From NCBI GenBank assembly GCA_022842445.1, contig JALHPO010000001.1, forward strand, positions 1-64,000: 64,000 nt of DNA, in the 5' to 3' direction. Source of the DNA: Nitrospira sp. (GTDB lineage Bacteria; Nitrospirota; Nitrospiria; Nitrospirales; Nitrospiraceae). Below, in pieces: positions 1 to 7,942 of this stretch (position 1 is its first letter; the number at the start of each line of letters is the position of its first letter). The notes beneath the pieces are model-generated. The model did not search any database. It saw only the letters and a list, made by a program, of their open reading frames with translations, and was not told where the DNA came from. Position numbers and translations under genes: made by a program.

Positions 1-2522
1 CCTGCGAGAGAATCAACACACCCTGCCTTAATCAGCAGCGCGGCTTGAGCCGGCTCCGGTTTTACCCGCGCCAGGAAGTCATACAGCGAACGGTACGGGC
101 CGTTCACCCGACGCTCAGCTACGATTCCTCTGGCGAAGTCTTCCCGAAGTCCCTTGATCTGCATGAGGCCGACCAGCACGGTCCGGCCTGAGCCGGTGTA
201 GGCCCAGTCGCTCGCATTGAGGTCAGGGGGAAGAATCGTCAATCCCATGCGCCTGCCTTCGGACAGATAGGCAAAGGCCGAGTAATAGCCGCCCTGGTTG
301 CTCACCACGGAGGCGATGAATTCCGCCGGGTAGTGGACCCTGAGATACACCGACTTGAAACTCACCTGCGCATAACTGGCGGAGTGGGGCTTACAGAAGC
401 TATAGCCCGCGAAGCTCATGATCATGGCCCACACCTGATCGATGACTGTATTTCCAAGACCTCGCGCCGAGGCGCCCTCATAGAATTGACGTTGGTAGTC
501 ACGGAGCCTCCGCTCCTTGTGCTTCTTGCTCAACACTTTTCTGAGCTGATCCCCGTCTTCGACGGAGAAACCAGCCACAGCCATCGCCACTTTCATCACA
601 TCTTCCTGATAGACCATGATCCCCAACGTCTCCGCCAACACCTCATCAAGGAGCGGATGCAGCGAGCGATACCGCCGCCCATGCGCTCGACGGACGAACT
701 CATCCGCAAAGACATTCGCCGCCGGCCGGATGATCGAAGAGACAATGACCAGATACTCAAACACATCGGCCTTGGCTCGTTGAGCCCGGGGCATGCCCGT
801 CCACAATTTCCTGAGCAACAGGCGTGTGGCCGGGGATTCGACGTAGAAACAGCCCATCGTGTCCCCTCGTCGAATCGCGTCCTGTGTGACGGGATCGCTG
901 ATCGGGTCCCAGGTCGCATAGTCGATCATTCTGCTTGTGTTCTTCCGGATGGCGGCGAGCGCATCGCGGATCACGGCCAGAGACCGATTGCCCAGCAAAT
1001 CGATCTTCACAAGTCCGGCCTCTTCCGCTTGATCCTTCTCCCACTGAATCACAGGCAAACCGGAGGCGGAGATTTCCACCGGCACATAGCGCTGAATCTC
1101 ATCCGGCACGAGCACCACCCCTCCCGGGTGGAGGCCCAGATTGCGGAAGTGGCCTTGAAGCTGAATCGACCACAAAAGAATCTCGGGCCATGGAGCCTTG
1201 AGCCTGAGAGCCTGACAGACCTGTGTGGCCCAGCCCTGAACCGCCATCCCGGGCCGGACCTCCACAAAGTCCGCCCGCCGTTCCAGGAAGTTGAGCGCCT
1301 TGCCGATCTCGGCGGATGGAATCCCGTAGACCTTGGCGATCTCCCGCAAAGCCGCGCGAGCGGCGAGGGTGTTCTGATTGGCGACCATCGCGGCCTGTCG
1401 CGTCCCATAGCGGGCGAGGACCCAGTCGAGAATCGCCGGCCGTTCATCCCACGGAAAATCGATGTCGATGTCAGGTGGATCGTGACGGCCGGGATTGAGG
1501 AATCGTTCAAACAGGAGCCGGTGACGAATGGGATCGACGTGCGTGATCCCCAGGCAGTAGGACACGATGGAGGCGGCGGCGGAGCCGCGTCCGCATGTGC
1601 GCGGGGCCTGCCTGACAATCTCATCCACCACGAGGAAGTAATCGGCATAGCCCTTCTCCCGAATGACGGTGAGTTCCTTCTCGATCCGCTGCCGGACCTC
1701 AGCAAGGACTGATCCATAGCGCCATTGCGCTCCCTCGTACGTCTTCGCCTTCAACGTCTCGAATGCGGAGTCGGTGGACAACTGACGGAACGACGGGAAA
1801 ATGGTCTCCTTGAAGTCCCAGCCGGTGAAGCACGATTCGGCAATCCGTCCGGTGTTGGCCAATGCCTCCGGCTCGTTCGGGTAATACCGAGTAAGTCTCG
1901 CTTCCGGCATGAGCCAGTGCGACGACGCGCCGCATTGATCGGCGCGCAGCCGGGAGAGGGTCGTATTCTCCGCGATCGCCCGGAGGAGACGGTGGGCCTG
2001 GTAGTCCGTTGATTCCAGAAAGGTGGCTCGTGCCGTGGCAACGGATGGAAGCCTGAGTTCCCGGCTGAGTGCCACAGCCGCATGGAACGCCGGCCCTGGT
2101 GTCAGCTCGACATAGAGGTCTTCGATCGAATCCCGGCGCCAGGCGATGAGAGCCCGGCTATCATCCGACACGATGGTCAATCCCGCTCGATGCCGGGCAA
2201 CAGCGTCGATACAGTCGAAGGTCTGATCACAATGGCGCGCCGACAGAATCCGGCAGAGATTGGCATAGCCTAGAGGAGTCCTTGCCAACAGGACCGCACG
2301 ATGGGACTCGTGAATCAGTTCGGCGCCGAGGATCGGCTTGAGCCCTGCGTCCCGTGCCACATCGAGAAAGCGAATCGCCCCATACAGTCCGTTTGTATCC
2401 GTGAGGGCGACGGCCTCTTGGCCCTGGCTGCGGACAGCATGGCACAGCGCTTCCAACGTCGGCACACCATACATCGGCGAATAGGACGAATGGGTGTGCA
2501 GGTGGACAAACGGTGATCGCAC
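1..2522 (-). CDS. dnaE2: Error-prone DNA polymerase III alpha subunit DnaE2 (ImuC), C-terminus cut by window edge
   Basis: Catalytic polymerase of the ImuA/ImuB/DnaE2-type translesion mutasome used in SOS mutagenesis. About 840 codons are visible; the family is usually 1000-1100 residues, so the end is outside the window. The N-terminus shows the PHP-domain HLHTHSSYS signature at residues 7-15. The C-family polymerase acidic motifs follow: PDIDIDF near residue 350 and VKIDLLG near residue 505. The start is GTG at 2522, directly after the TGA of imuB, with GGAGGA eight bases upstream inside the imuB 3' end, so the two genes are probably translationally coupled. A 459-codon open frame on the opposite strand is an antisense shadow. 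DnaE2 rather than replicative DnaE1 is favoured by the imuB neighbour and the short pre-polymerase region. Confidence 0.93.
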   Translation of the reverse strand, partial: MRSPFVHLHTHSSYSPMYGVPTLEALCHAVRSQGQEAVALTDTNGLYGAIRFLDVARDAGLKPILGAELIHESHRAVLLARTPLGYANLCRILSARHCDQTFDCIDAVARHRAGLTIVSDDSRALIAWRRDSIEDLYVELTPGPAFHAAVALSRELRLPSVATARATFLESTDYQAHRLLRAIAENTTLSRLRADQCGASSHWLMPEARLTRYYPNEPEALANTGRIAESCFTGWDFKETIFPSFRQLSTDSAFETLKAKTYEGAQWRYGSVLAEVRQRIEKELTVIREKGYADYFLVVDEIVRQAPRTCGRGSAAASIVSYCLGITHVDPIRHRLLFERFLNPGRHDPPDIDIDFPWDERPAILDWVLARYGTRQAAMVANQNTLAARAALREIAKVYGIPSAEIGKALNFLERRADFVEVRPGMAVQGWATQVCQALRLKAPWPEILLWSIQLQGHFRNLGLHPGGVVLVPDEIQRYVPVEISASGLPVIQWEKDQAEEAGLVKIDLLGNRSLAVIRDALAAIRKNTSRMIDYATWDPISDPVTQDAIRRGDTMGCFYVESPATRLLLRKLWTGMPRAQRAKADVFEYLVIVSSIIRPAANVFADEFVRRAHGRRYRSLHPLLDEVLAETLGIMVYQEDVMKVAMAVAGFSVEDGDQLRKVLSKKHKERRLRDYQRQFYEGASARGLGNTVIDQVWAMIMSFAGYSFCKPHSASYAQVSFKSVYLRVHYPAEFIASVVSNQGGYYSAFAYLSEGRRMGLTILPPDLNASDWAYTGSGRTVLVGLMQIKGLREDFARGIVAERRVNGPYRSLYDFLARVKPEPAQAALLIKAGCVDSLA

Positions 2523-3707
2523 TCAATGATTCCTCCCGTAGCGGATGACCTGCTCGCCGAAGCGGGCATGGAGTTGATCAAGCGCGCCGGCGAGCTTCCT
2601 GGCTCGATCCTGCCGTCGCTGTTCTTCCGCAGATCGCTCATCGAACAAGGCCATCTGTTCAGCATAGGCCGTCAGTCCGGTTGCACTGACCGTCATCTGC
2701 CGCAATCGAATCCGTCGTGTGAAGCATCGCTGGAAGAGCGACCAAAGCACAGGCAATACGTCATGTTCCCAACAGGTCTCCGGTGTGATCCGCTCATGCT
2801 TCGTCACTTCGACCTGATCGCTGTACCGAATCAACAGGGAGAGCGCGCCACAGACCCTCCGCTGACTACGGAGGGTACGACAGAGCCGTTGCAGGGCATC
2901 CAGCAACCGTCCCCACAACAGGAGATCATCGACAGTGTCCGGCTCTAACAGAATCACTTCGTCGAGGCCCGGTTGAATCGACGGAGGCAAGACCGGCAGA
3001 TGATCGATGCCATGCGCCCATCGGAAGACTTGACCGGCATAGTCACCCAGGACGACTTCCAAAGCTTCAAGCGGACTCTCCGCCACATCCCCCAACGTGA
3101 GCAGGTTGAGAGCGTCGAGCCGTTCGAGCACCGGCTTCATGCAAGGCCGGTGCAGACCCGGGAGCGTTCGCACGGCCAACGGGGACATGAAAACCCGCTC
3201 GGAACCATGCCGCACGTCGTAGAGTTCAGATGGCGCGACCAGCGAAGCCGCAGTCTGTGCCACAAGCTTGTTGCTCCCGACTCCGGCGACGCCGTCGAGG
3301 TGATACCGTGCCAGGACATCCTGCTGGACTTTTGCCCCCACATCGCAGGCCGGTCCGAACAGCTTCCCGGTGCCGGTGACATCCAGCACGAATGATCCGG
3401 GTTGAGACGGTTCCCACAGGGGGGCATAACGTCCAATGACGGTGAGGAAGGCCTCGTCCGCGTAGCGGCCTCGCCGGGGATTCGGTGACAGAACATGGAG
3501 CGCAGGACAGACCCGCCGCGCGTGATCGAGTGCCATGCCCACTGCCAATCCCTCCTGTTCAGCCTCAGCCGAGACTTCACGGAGCAGCGCCCGTGGCGTG
3601 CTCAAGGGCGCAATCGCAACAGGTCGAGTCCTGAGCGTGGGATCGTGGAGGCGGGCGACAGCCACTTCGACGGACGGAATGCCGACACACACAATCTGCC
3701 GGTCCAT
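2523..3707 (-). CDS. imuB: ImuB-like Y-family DNA polymerase homologue, probably catalytically inactive
   Basis: 394 residues with Y-family polymerase architecture (fingers/palm, then little-finger region). In the mutasome ImuB is thought to be an adaptor linking DnaE2 to the sliding clamp. The first metal-binding motif (normally D-x-D at the N-terminus) reads VCVGIPSVEVAVA, and the second acidic motif (normally SxDE) reads FVLDVTGTGK, so the catalytic carboxylates appear to be missing, as is known for ImuB. A clamp-binding type motif QMALF lies at residues 351-355, followed by a charged tail. The start ATG lies six bases after the TAG of the lexA-like gene. The next gene, dnaE2, begins immediately after its stop. 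It could alternatively be annotated as DinB-like, but the missing acidic residues argue against an active polymerase. Confidence 0.88.
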   Translation of the reverse strand: MDRQIVCVGIPSVEVAVARLHDPTLRTRPVAIAPLSTPRALLREVSAEAEQEGLAVGMALDHARRVCPALHVLSPNPRRGRYADEAFLTVIGRYAPLWEPSQPGSFVLDVTGTGKLFGPACDVGAKVQQDVLARYHLDGVAGVGSNKLVAQTAASLVAPSELYDVRHGSERVFMSPLAVRTLPGLHRPCMKPVLERLDALNLLTLGDVAESPLEALEVVLGDYAGQVFRWAHGIDHLPVLPPSIQPGLDEVILLEPDTVDDLLLWGRLLDALQRLCRTLRSQRRVCGALSLLIRYSDQVEVTKHERITPETCWEHDVLPVLWSLFQRCFTRRIRLRQMTVSATGLTAYAEQMALFDERSAEEQRRQDRARKLAGALDQLHARFGEQVIRYGRNH

Positions 3708-3713
3708 GAGGAC

Positions 3714-4256
3714 CTACTTCCTGAGATGACGAATGACTCCAACCACGATTCCTTCGATGTGAAAGGCATCGTTGTCCTTCACGACAATGGGCTTCATGCT
3801 GTCATTGGCGGGATGGAGTTCGATGGTTCGGGCTTTTCGATGATAGATCTTGATCGTCGCCTCACCATTGACCAAGGCGATCACCGTCTCTCCATTCCTG
3901 GCCGTGCTCTGCTTCTGGACGACCACGACATCACCGGGGAGAATGCCGTCGTCCCGCATCGAAATTCCCTTCACGCGAAGCGCGAAGGTCTCGCCGCGTC
4001 CGACCATGCTCTTCGGGACTTCGACGCGCTCAGTCTGTGGAATGGGTTCTATGGGTTCACCCGCCGCAACCACACCGGCGAGCGGGATGTGCGACGAATT
4101 CAGATGTGTGAGTGCCAGTTCGACAGCCGTGGGGATGGGACAGCTTCCATCTTCATAACGGATAATCGTGCGGCGAGCGCATGCGAGTCTATCGGCTAAC
4201 CCCGCTTGCGTAAGACCCAGCTCAGATCGAACCTGTTTCAATTGTCCGGCACGCAT
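3714..4256 (-). CDS. lexA: LexA-like SOS repressor (XRE-type HTH plus S24 autopeptidase)
   Basis: 180 residues from the ATG at 4256. The N-terminus is an XRE/HTH_3 helix-turn-helix (LTQAGLADRL, residues 15-24), not the winged helix of E. coli LexA. The C-terminus is a peptidase S24 domain with an Ala65-Gly66 cleavage pair (VVAAGEP), a catalytic Ser99 in GISM and a catalytic Lys136 in GEATIK. It should repress its own imuB-dnaE2 operon and undergo RecA-stimulated self-cleavage. A longer reading frame begins at 4313, but that start would lie upstream of the promoter and operator, so 4256 is preferred. The product could be called an S24-family phage-type repressor, but the first position in an imuB-dnaE2 operon makes a LexA role likely. 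Confidence 0.88.
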   Translation of the reverse strand: MRAGQLKQVRSELGLTQAGLADRLACARRTIIRYEDGSCPIPTAVELALTHLNSSHIPLAGVVAAGEPIEPIPQTERVEVPKSMVGRGETFALRVKGISMRDDGILPGDVVVVQKQSTARNGETVIALVNGEATIKIYHRKARTIELHPANDSMKPIVVKDNDAFHIEGIVVGVIRHLRK

Positions 4257-4292
4257 GTGACAAATTGTCACATGCGATGGAGGCCCTGTCAA
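4254..4292 (-). promoter_or_regulatory. lexA promoter with palindromic operator overlapping -10 and start codon
   Basis: Reading on the minus strand: TTGACA (4292-4287), 17-base spacer, GACAAT (4269-4264), then seven bases to the ATG at 4256. A palindrome with perfect 9-base arms, CATGTGACA and TGTCACATG, separated by 3 bases covers 4254-4274 and thus the -10 box and start codon. The expected +1 is at or one base before the A of the ATG, implying a leaderless transcript. Binding of the encoded repressor here is inference. Confidence 0.75.
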
Positions 4293-4609
4293 GACCTTGA
4301 AAGTACCGCCCATCGCGTCTTATCGCCTGACACTCCAATGCCCTCCTCGCCTCCCTCTCGCTGCTCTCCGATCACCTCACGGATGTTGGATTGGCCTCAG
4401 ACTTTGCAGTACACTTCTCACAGCACTGTGGTGAGGGGACAGAAACGGAGTTGCCAAGTGTGCCTGCATCGGCGTCTTTGAGTGTGACGCGTGCTGCGTC
4501 GTGCTTCGCCGGGCCAGCCAGGAGGGCGACGGAGATTGTCCTGAAAGCAGATTTCAGACCCCTTTTCAGACCCCGATAGTGTAACGATTTTGATGAAAGG
4601 CGGTGATCG
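4293..4609. other. Intergenic gap between lexA promoter and Sel1 gene
   Basis: No convincing gene is seen. The only repeated structure noted is TTTCAGACCCC at 4552-4562 and again at 4564-4574, twelve bases apart, shortly upstream of the Sel1-repeat gene. No clear promoter pair was identified for that gene. Confidence 0.5.
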
Positions 4610-5122
4610 ATGTGGCATGTGTTCTGTGTACTACTGTTAGTTCTGGCCAGTGCGGCAGGCACAAGTCTACCGTCCTTTGCAGCGGCAAACTCTCTTGAGG
4701 AGGCGGAATTTGCGTATGAGCGCGGTGAGTATACACAAGCGGCCCGCCTCTTCAGTCCACTGGCGGAGCAGGGAGTCGCATCGGCCCAGTTCTATCTGGG
4801 CTTGATGCATGAAAGAGGACGAGGCGTCCGGCAGGACTACCCTACGGCGCTGACATGGTTTCGTAAGGCGGCGGCGCAGGGCTACGTTGGTCCACAGAGC
4901 AATCTGGGCCTGATATACGAACGGGGCCGTGGCGTCCGGAAAGACCTGATTCGGGCGTTCATGTGGTACCACCTCGCCGGTGTGATGCTACCCGGCAATG
5001 ACGGGAAGGCAGCCTTGGAGCGTCGAGACCAGCTGAGTTCACACATGACTGCCGCGCAGATCGAGCAGGCGCAGGAGCTGGCACGACGTTGTCAGCAGTC
5101 CCAGTTCAAGCAATGCGACTAG
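4610..5122 (+). CDS. Exported Sel1-repeat (TPR-like) protein
   Basis: 170 residues. An N-terminal hydrophobic stretch ending in SFAAA near residue 26 looks like a Sec signal peptide, so the protein is probably periplasmic. Two Sel1-like repeats follow, around residues 47-82 (AEQGVASAQFYLGLMHERG, then RGVRQDYPTALTWFRKAAAQG-type sequence) and 83-118 (SNLGLIYERGRGVRKD). Sel1 repeats form alpha-solenoid protein-binding surfaces; the partner is unknown. A GGCGGTGATCG sequence just before the ATG may serve as ribosome binding site. The gene stands alone between the SOS operon and an unknown gene. Confidence 0.8.
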   Translation: MWHVFCVLLLVLASAAGTSLPSFAAANSLEEAEFAYERGEYTQAARLFSPLAEQGVASAQFYLGLMHERGRGVRQDYPTALTWFRKAAAQGYVGPQSNLGLIYERGRGVRKDLIRAFMWYHLAGVMLPGNDGKAALERRDQLSSHMTAAQIEQAQELARRCQQSQFKQCD

Positions 5123-5342
5123 ATCAGGCCCTTGCCGCAGGACAATGGATACACAAGAAGCCATTGAGCCCATCAACCGGAGAAGTGCGCTGAGAAACAG
5201 CCATCCGCTTTTGTCGGACTAGAAAACCAGCTCATTTTTCAGTACACTCGCCTCCGGTCATGTGCCGATACGGCCCTGTTGGCTGGCACCGGCAGCTCGC
5301 AGCGGCTATTCTGTATCCGTCATCGCTTGTTTCTGGAGTGGC

Positions 5343-5753
5343 ATGGGACTTCTCAGTCGGCTCTTCAAAATACCGTCATTCGAAGGCGCGACGAATGCCC
5401 TGTTGGTTGAGCTGACCCTGCCTACCCTCACAGATGCTCAGCGCGCGGAGCTGAAAATCCGCGTCATCGAAGTCTTTCAAAAACTCGGCCCTCCCGATCT
5501 TTCTCCGGACGCTGCGCTTCTCGGTCTGAACCAAGCGTCGCGGCTCACCCAATTGAACTTCCTGGCGCTCGCGATGGACGAACTGGGATTCGACCCGCCG
5601 CTCAAGAAAGAAATCCTCTTCAAAGTGCCGGACCCGTTCGACCCTAAGCTGGCGGATGAGCATACCCTGCGGGCGGTCGCCCGGCGCTTGAAGTGGAAAC
5701 ATAGCATCGACGTCGGGATGGGTGTAGAGCCGATCAGCTTCGATACATGGTAG
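5343..5753 (+). CDS. Hypothetical protein, 136 aa
   Basis: Not recognised. The open frame can be extended to 5262, but GGAG five bases before the ATG at 5343 favours that start. The protein begins MGLLSRLFKIPSFEG, has no signal peptide or membrane segment, and is rich in Leu, Asp and Lys/Arg with helical patterning. A middle part (LGLNQASRLTQLNFLALAM) and a conserved-looking C-terminal LRAVARRLKWKH helix are its most distinctive parts. It lies 90 bases before the OmpH-like gene and could be co-transcribed with it. Confidence 0.6.
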   Translation: MGLLSRLFKIPSFEGATNALLVELTLPTLTDAQRAELKIRVIEVFQKLGPPDLSPDAALLGLNQASRLTQLNFLALAMDELGFDPPLKKEILFKVPDPFDPKLADEHTLRAVARRLKWKHSIDVGMGVEPISFDTW

Positions 5754-5842
5754 CACCATACCCACGTGACATTGGCTTGACAGGCCTCAACCGTCTGGCT
5801 ATTCTCCATCGATCGATACACTCTCTTTTGCAAGGAGTTTTC

Positions 5843-6394
5843 ATGCGAATTTCTGCTGTGCGAACACTGTGTGCCGTGGGGCTGTCGGCTTTGGCATTCC
5901 TGATGCTTGCACCGACCAGCCAGGCCTCTGAGCCGTTCAAGATGGGCGTGGTGGATCCCCAGTCCGTCCTGGAAAAGTCAAAGGCCGGGAAGAAAGCGCT
6001 TGAGGGATTGAAAGAATATGTGTCTATCAGACAAAAACTCCTGGCCAAGGATGAAGAAGAGCTGCGCAATTACGAGAAACAGCTCAAGGACCAGCTGCCC
6101 AAGCTCAGCGAAGCGGAGAAAAAAGACAAGGAAACGCAGTTCCGGACAAAAATTCAGGACTACCAGAAACGCGCGCAGGAGTTCAATCAAGACCTACAGA
6201 AGAGACAGAAAGAACTCGTCGATGAATACATGAAGAAGATCTCGGTGGCCACCCAAACCACGGCTGAAAAGGGAGGCTTTTCGCTCGTTGTCGACAAAGG
6301 AAGCGAGCAGACCGTCAAAATCGTCATCTACAATAAAGACACCATCGATCTGACAGAACAGGTCGTCAAAGAGTTCGATCGGACGAATAAATAA
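5843..6394 (+). CDS. OmpH/Skp-family periplasmic chaperone
   Basis: 183 residues from the ATG at 5843, chosen because AAGGAG lies five bases upstream; the frame extends further upstream without support. A signal peptide (VGLSALAFLMLAPTSQAS) ends near residue 30. It is followed by the family's GVVDPQSVLEKSKAGK opening strand, a long charged coiled-coil (about residues 60-140, rich in K/E/Q) and a C-terminal strand with FSLVVDKG and VKIVIYN. Skp-type proteins are trimeric, jellyfish-like holdases for outer-membrane proteins in transit. Its location away from bamA/lpxD is unusual relative to the common skp context, so it may be one of several paralogues. Confidence 0.88.
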   Translation: MRISAVRTLCAVGLSALAFLMLAPTSQASEPFKMGVVDPQSVLEKSKAGKKALEGLKEYVSIRQKLLAKDEEELRNYEKQLKDQLPKLSEAEKKDKETQFRTKIQDYQKRAQEFNQDLQKRQKELVDEYMKKISVATQTTAEKGGFSLVVDKGSEQTVKIVIYNKDTIDLTEQVVKEFDRTNK

Positions 6395-6409
6395 CACCAC
6401 AGGCATGCC

Positions 6410-6437
6410 GGCCGGTTATTCGATAGGATAACCGGCC
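6410..6437. terminator. Bidirectional hairpin between convergent ompH-like and rhodanese genes
   Basis: Perfect 10-base arms GGCCGGTTAT (6410-6419) and ATAACCGGCC (6428-6437) with an 8-base loop. It lies just after the chaperone stop and overlaps the last codons and stop of the convergent rhodanese gene. No strong T-run follows, so termination is inferred from position and symmetry. Confidence 0.6.
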
Positions 6438-6781
6438 TCTCGCCACGCTCTGATCCCCCCGTCCATCGAGACCACATTGCCATACCCCATTTGCTCCAAT
6501 GCGTCGGCAGCGAGCGCCGACCGAAACCCTCCACCGCAGTAGAGCACAATAGAGGCCTCTTTATCGGGGACGGCCGTCTCGATGTCGCGTTCGATAATCC
6601 CCTTGCCCAGATGCCGGGCTCCTCTGGCATGACCTGCTGCAAACTCATGATCCTCGCGAACATCAATAAAGTGAAACCGCTCTCCCCGATCCAACCGGGC
6701 TTTCACTTCTGCGGGCGTGCATTCCTTCACCCGCTGTTTTACGCGCTCCACCAGCTGTAAAAATCCAGGATTGTGCTTCAT
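6416..6781 (-). CDS. Rhodanese-like domain protein
   Basis: 121 residues, a single rhodanese domain. It has the FIDVRE motif near residue 38, an active-site Cys82 in the loop YCGGGFRSAL, and the C-terminal MDGGIRAWREAGYP signature. Such single-domain proteins carry sulfur as a persulfide on the cysteine. GGAG lies five bases upstream of the ATG. It starts 12 bases downstream of the radical SAM gene stop on the same strand, so the two probably share a transcript. No signal peptide is seen, so it is likely cytoplasmic. Confidence 0.9.
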   Translation of the reverse strand: MKHNPGFLQLVERVKQRVKECTPAEVKARLDRGERFHFIDVREDHEFAAGHARGARHLGKGIIERDIETAVPDKEASIVLYCGGGFRSALAADALEQMGYGNVVSMDGGIRAWREAGYPIE

Positions 6782-6793
6782 CGTAACTCCTCT

Positions 6794-7807
6794 TCAGAAT
6801 AATGCTGTTTGCTCGACCCCCGGACGGCGAAAAGTGTCGGGGATCGCGCCAGCCTCGTCATCCATGAAACCAGCGCGCCGCTTGGCCACACTGAACAATT
6901 GCTCGATCATATCCCAATAGACACCTGCTCCCACATGCCGTCTGAAAAACTCGCCGTCGGTCATCGCGCCTCCCCTCACCTCACGCAGTCGAGCGATGAT
7001 TTTTCCGATCCGATCGGGAAACGCTGCCTGCATACGCTCAAGAAACACCGGCTCAACGCTACCGGACAGTCTCAGCAAGGTCGCACCAGCCGTCCTGGCT
7101 CCCGCTTGATACGCGCGCTCCAATAACACAGGAAGATCACCGTCGTTCAAACCCGGAATCACAGGCGCGATCGAAATGCCCGCCTGAATTCCCGCATCCG
7201 TCAAGGCTTTCATCGCTTCAAACCGCTTGGCGATCGACGGCGCATGTGGCTCCACCTTGCGGGCGATCTCATCCGAGGAGAAAGGAATGCTGAAGTACAC
7301 ACGAACCCAGGCGTCCTGATTCAACCGCCTCAACACATCAAGATCCCTCTGCACTAACACGCCTTTCGTGATAATGCCGACAGGGTTCCGATAGTCCGCG
7401 CACAATGACAGGCAGGCTCTGGTCAGGCTATACGCGGCCTCCAATGGTTGATAGCAATCCGTATTCCCTGAAAAAACAATCAGCTCTCCCCGCCATGAGG
7501 GCTTGTCGAATGCCCGCCGCAACAACAGCGGCGCATCCTCCTTGACGATAATCTTACTGTCGAAATCTGTTCCGGCACCGAAGCCCCAATACTCATGCGA
7601 CGGCCTCGCAAAGCAATAGGCGCACGCATGGAAACATCCCCGATAGGGATTCACACTCCAGCGGAACGGCAGATCCGGGCTCTCGTTACGGCTCAAGATT
7701 TCACGAGTCTGGTCTTCATAGACCATCACCGTTGCCCGAGAAGGCGGTTCCAGTAATTCCCGATGCTGGGAATCGTACGGATTCGGGGGATTTGAGATGG
7801 TTCGCAT
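6794..7807 (-). CDS. Radical SAM protein of the PA0069/SplB-like group
   Basis: 337 residues. The iron-sulfur cluster motif CxxxCxxC is at Cys58, Cys62 and Cys65 (NPYRGCFHACAYCFARP), followed by the group's HEYWGFGAGTDFDSKIIVK sequence. A region near residues 100-125 reads IVFSGNTDCYQPLE, typical of this family of radical SAM proteins related to spore photoproduct lyase in fold. The reaction is not established for the family. The start ATG has only a weak GGATGG upstream. The rhodanese gene follows after 12 bases. Confidence 0.85.
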   Translation of the reverse strand: MRTISNPPNPYDSQHRELLEPPSRATVMVYEDQTREILSRNESPDLPFRWSVNPYRGCFHACAYCFARPSHEYWGFGAGTDFDSKIIVKEDAPLLLRRAFDKPSWRGELIVFSGNTDCYQPLEAAYSLTRACLSLCADYRNPVGIITKGVLVQRDLDVLRRLNQDAWVRVYFSIPFSSDEIARKVEPHAPSIAKRFEAMKALTDAGIQAGISIAPVIPGLNDGDLPVLLERAYQAGARTAGATLLRLSGSVEPVFLERMQAAFPDRIGKIIARLREVRGGAMTDGEFFRRHVGAGVYWDMIEQLFSVAKRRAGFMDDEAGAIPDTFRRPGVEQTALF

Positions 7808-7942
7808 GGCCCATCCTGCCCCGAAGCCCGGTCACTGTCAATTCCCGTCGGGGGCTCGATTTACCTCGACGGGCGGACACCGGTTTCGTTGACTCTCCCC
7901 CACTCCGATGCTAGATTCCAGACGCTTTCCGAAGGGTGATTC

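Noticed and set aside
333..1712. 459-codon open frame on the plus strand
   Set aside because: It is antisense to the dnaE2 polymerase core; its product has no family features and is rich in His/Arg/Pro as expected for a shadow frame.
3495..4199. 234-codon open frame on the plus strand across imuB and lexA
   Set aside because: Antisense to two well-supported genes, no ribosome binding site and no recognisable domain.
4552..4574. TTTCAGACCCC direct repeat upstream of the Sel1-repeat gene as an operator
   Set aside because: Only two copies and no promoter context could be defined; left as a note in the intergenic entry.
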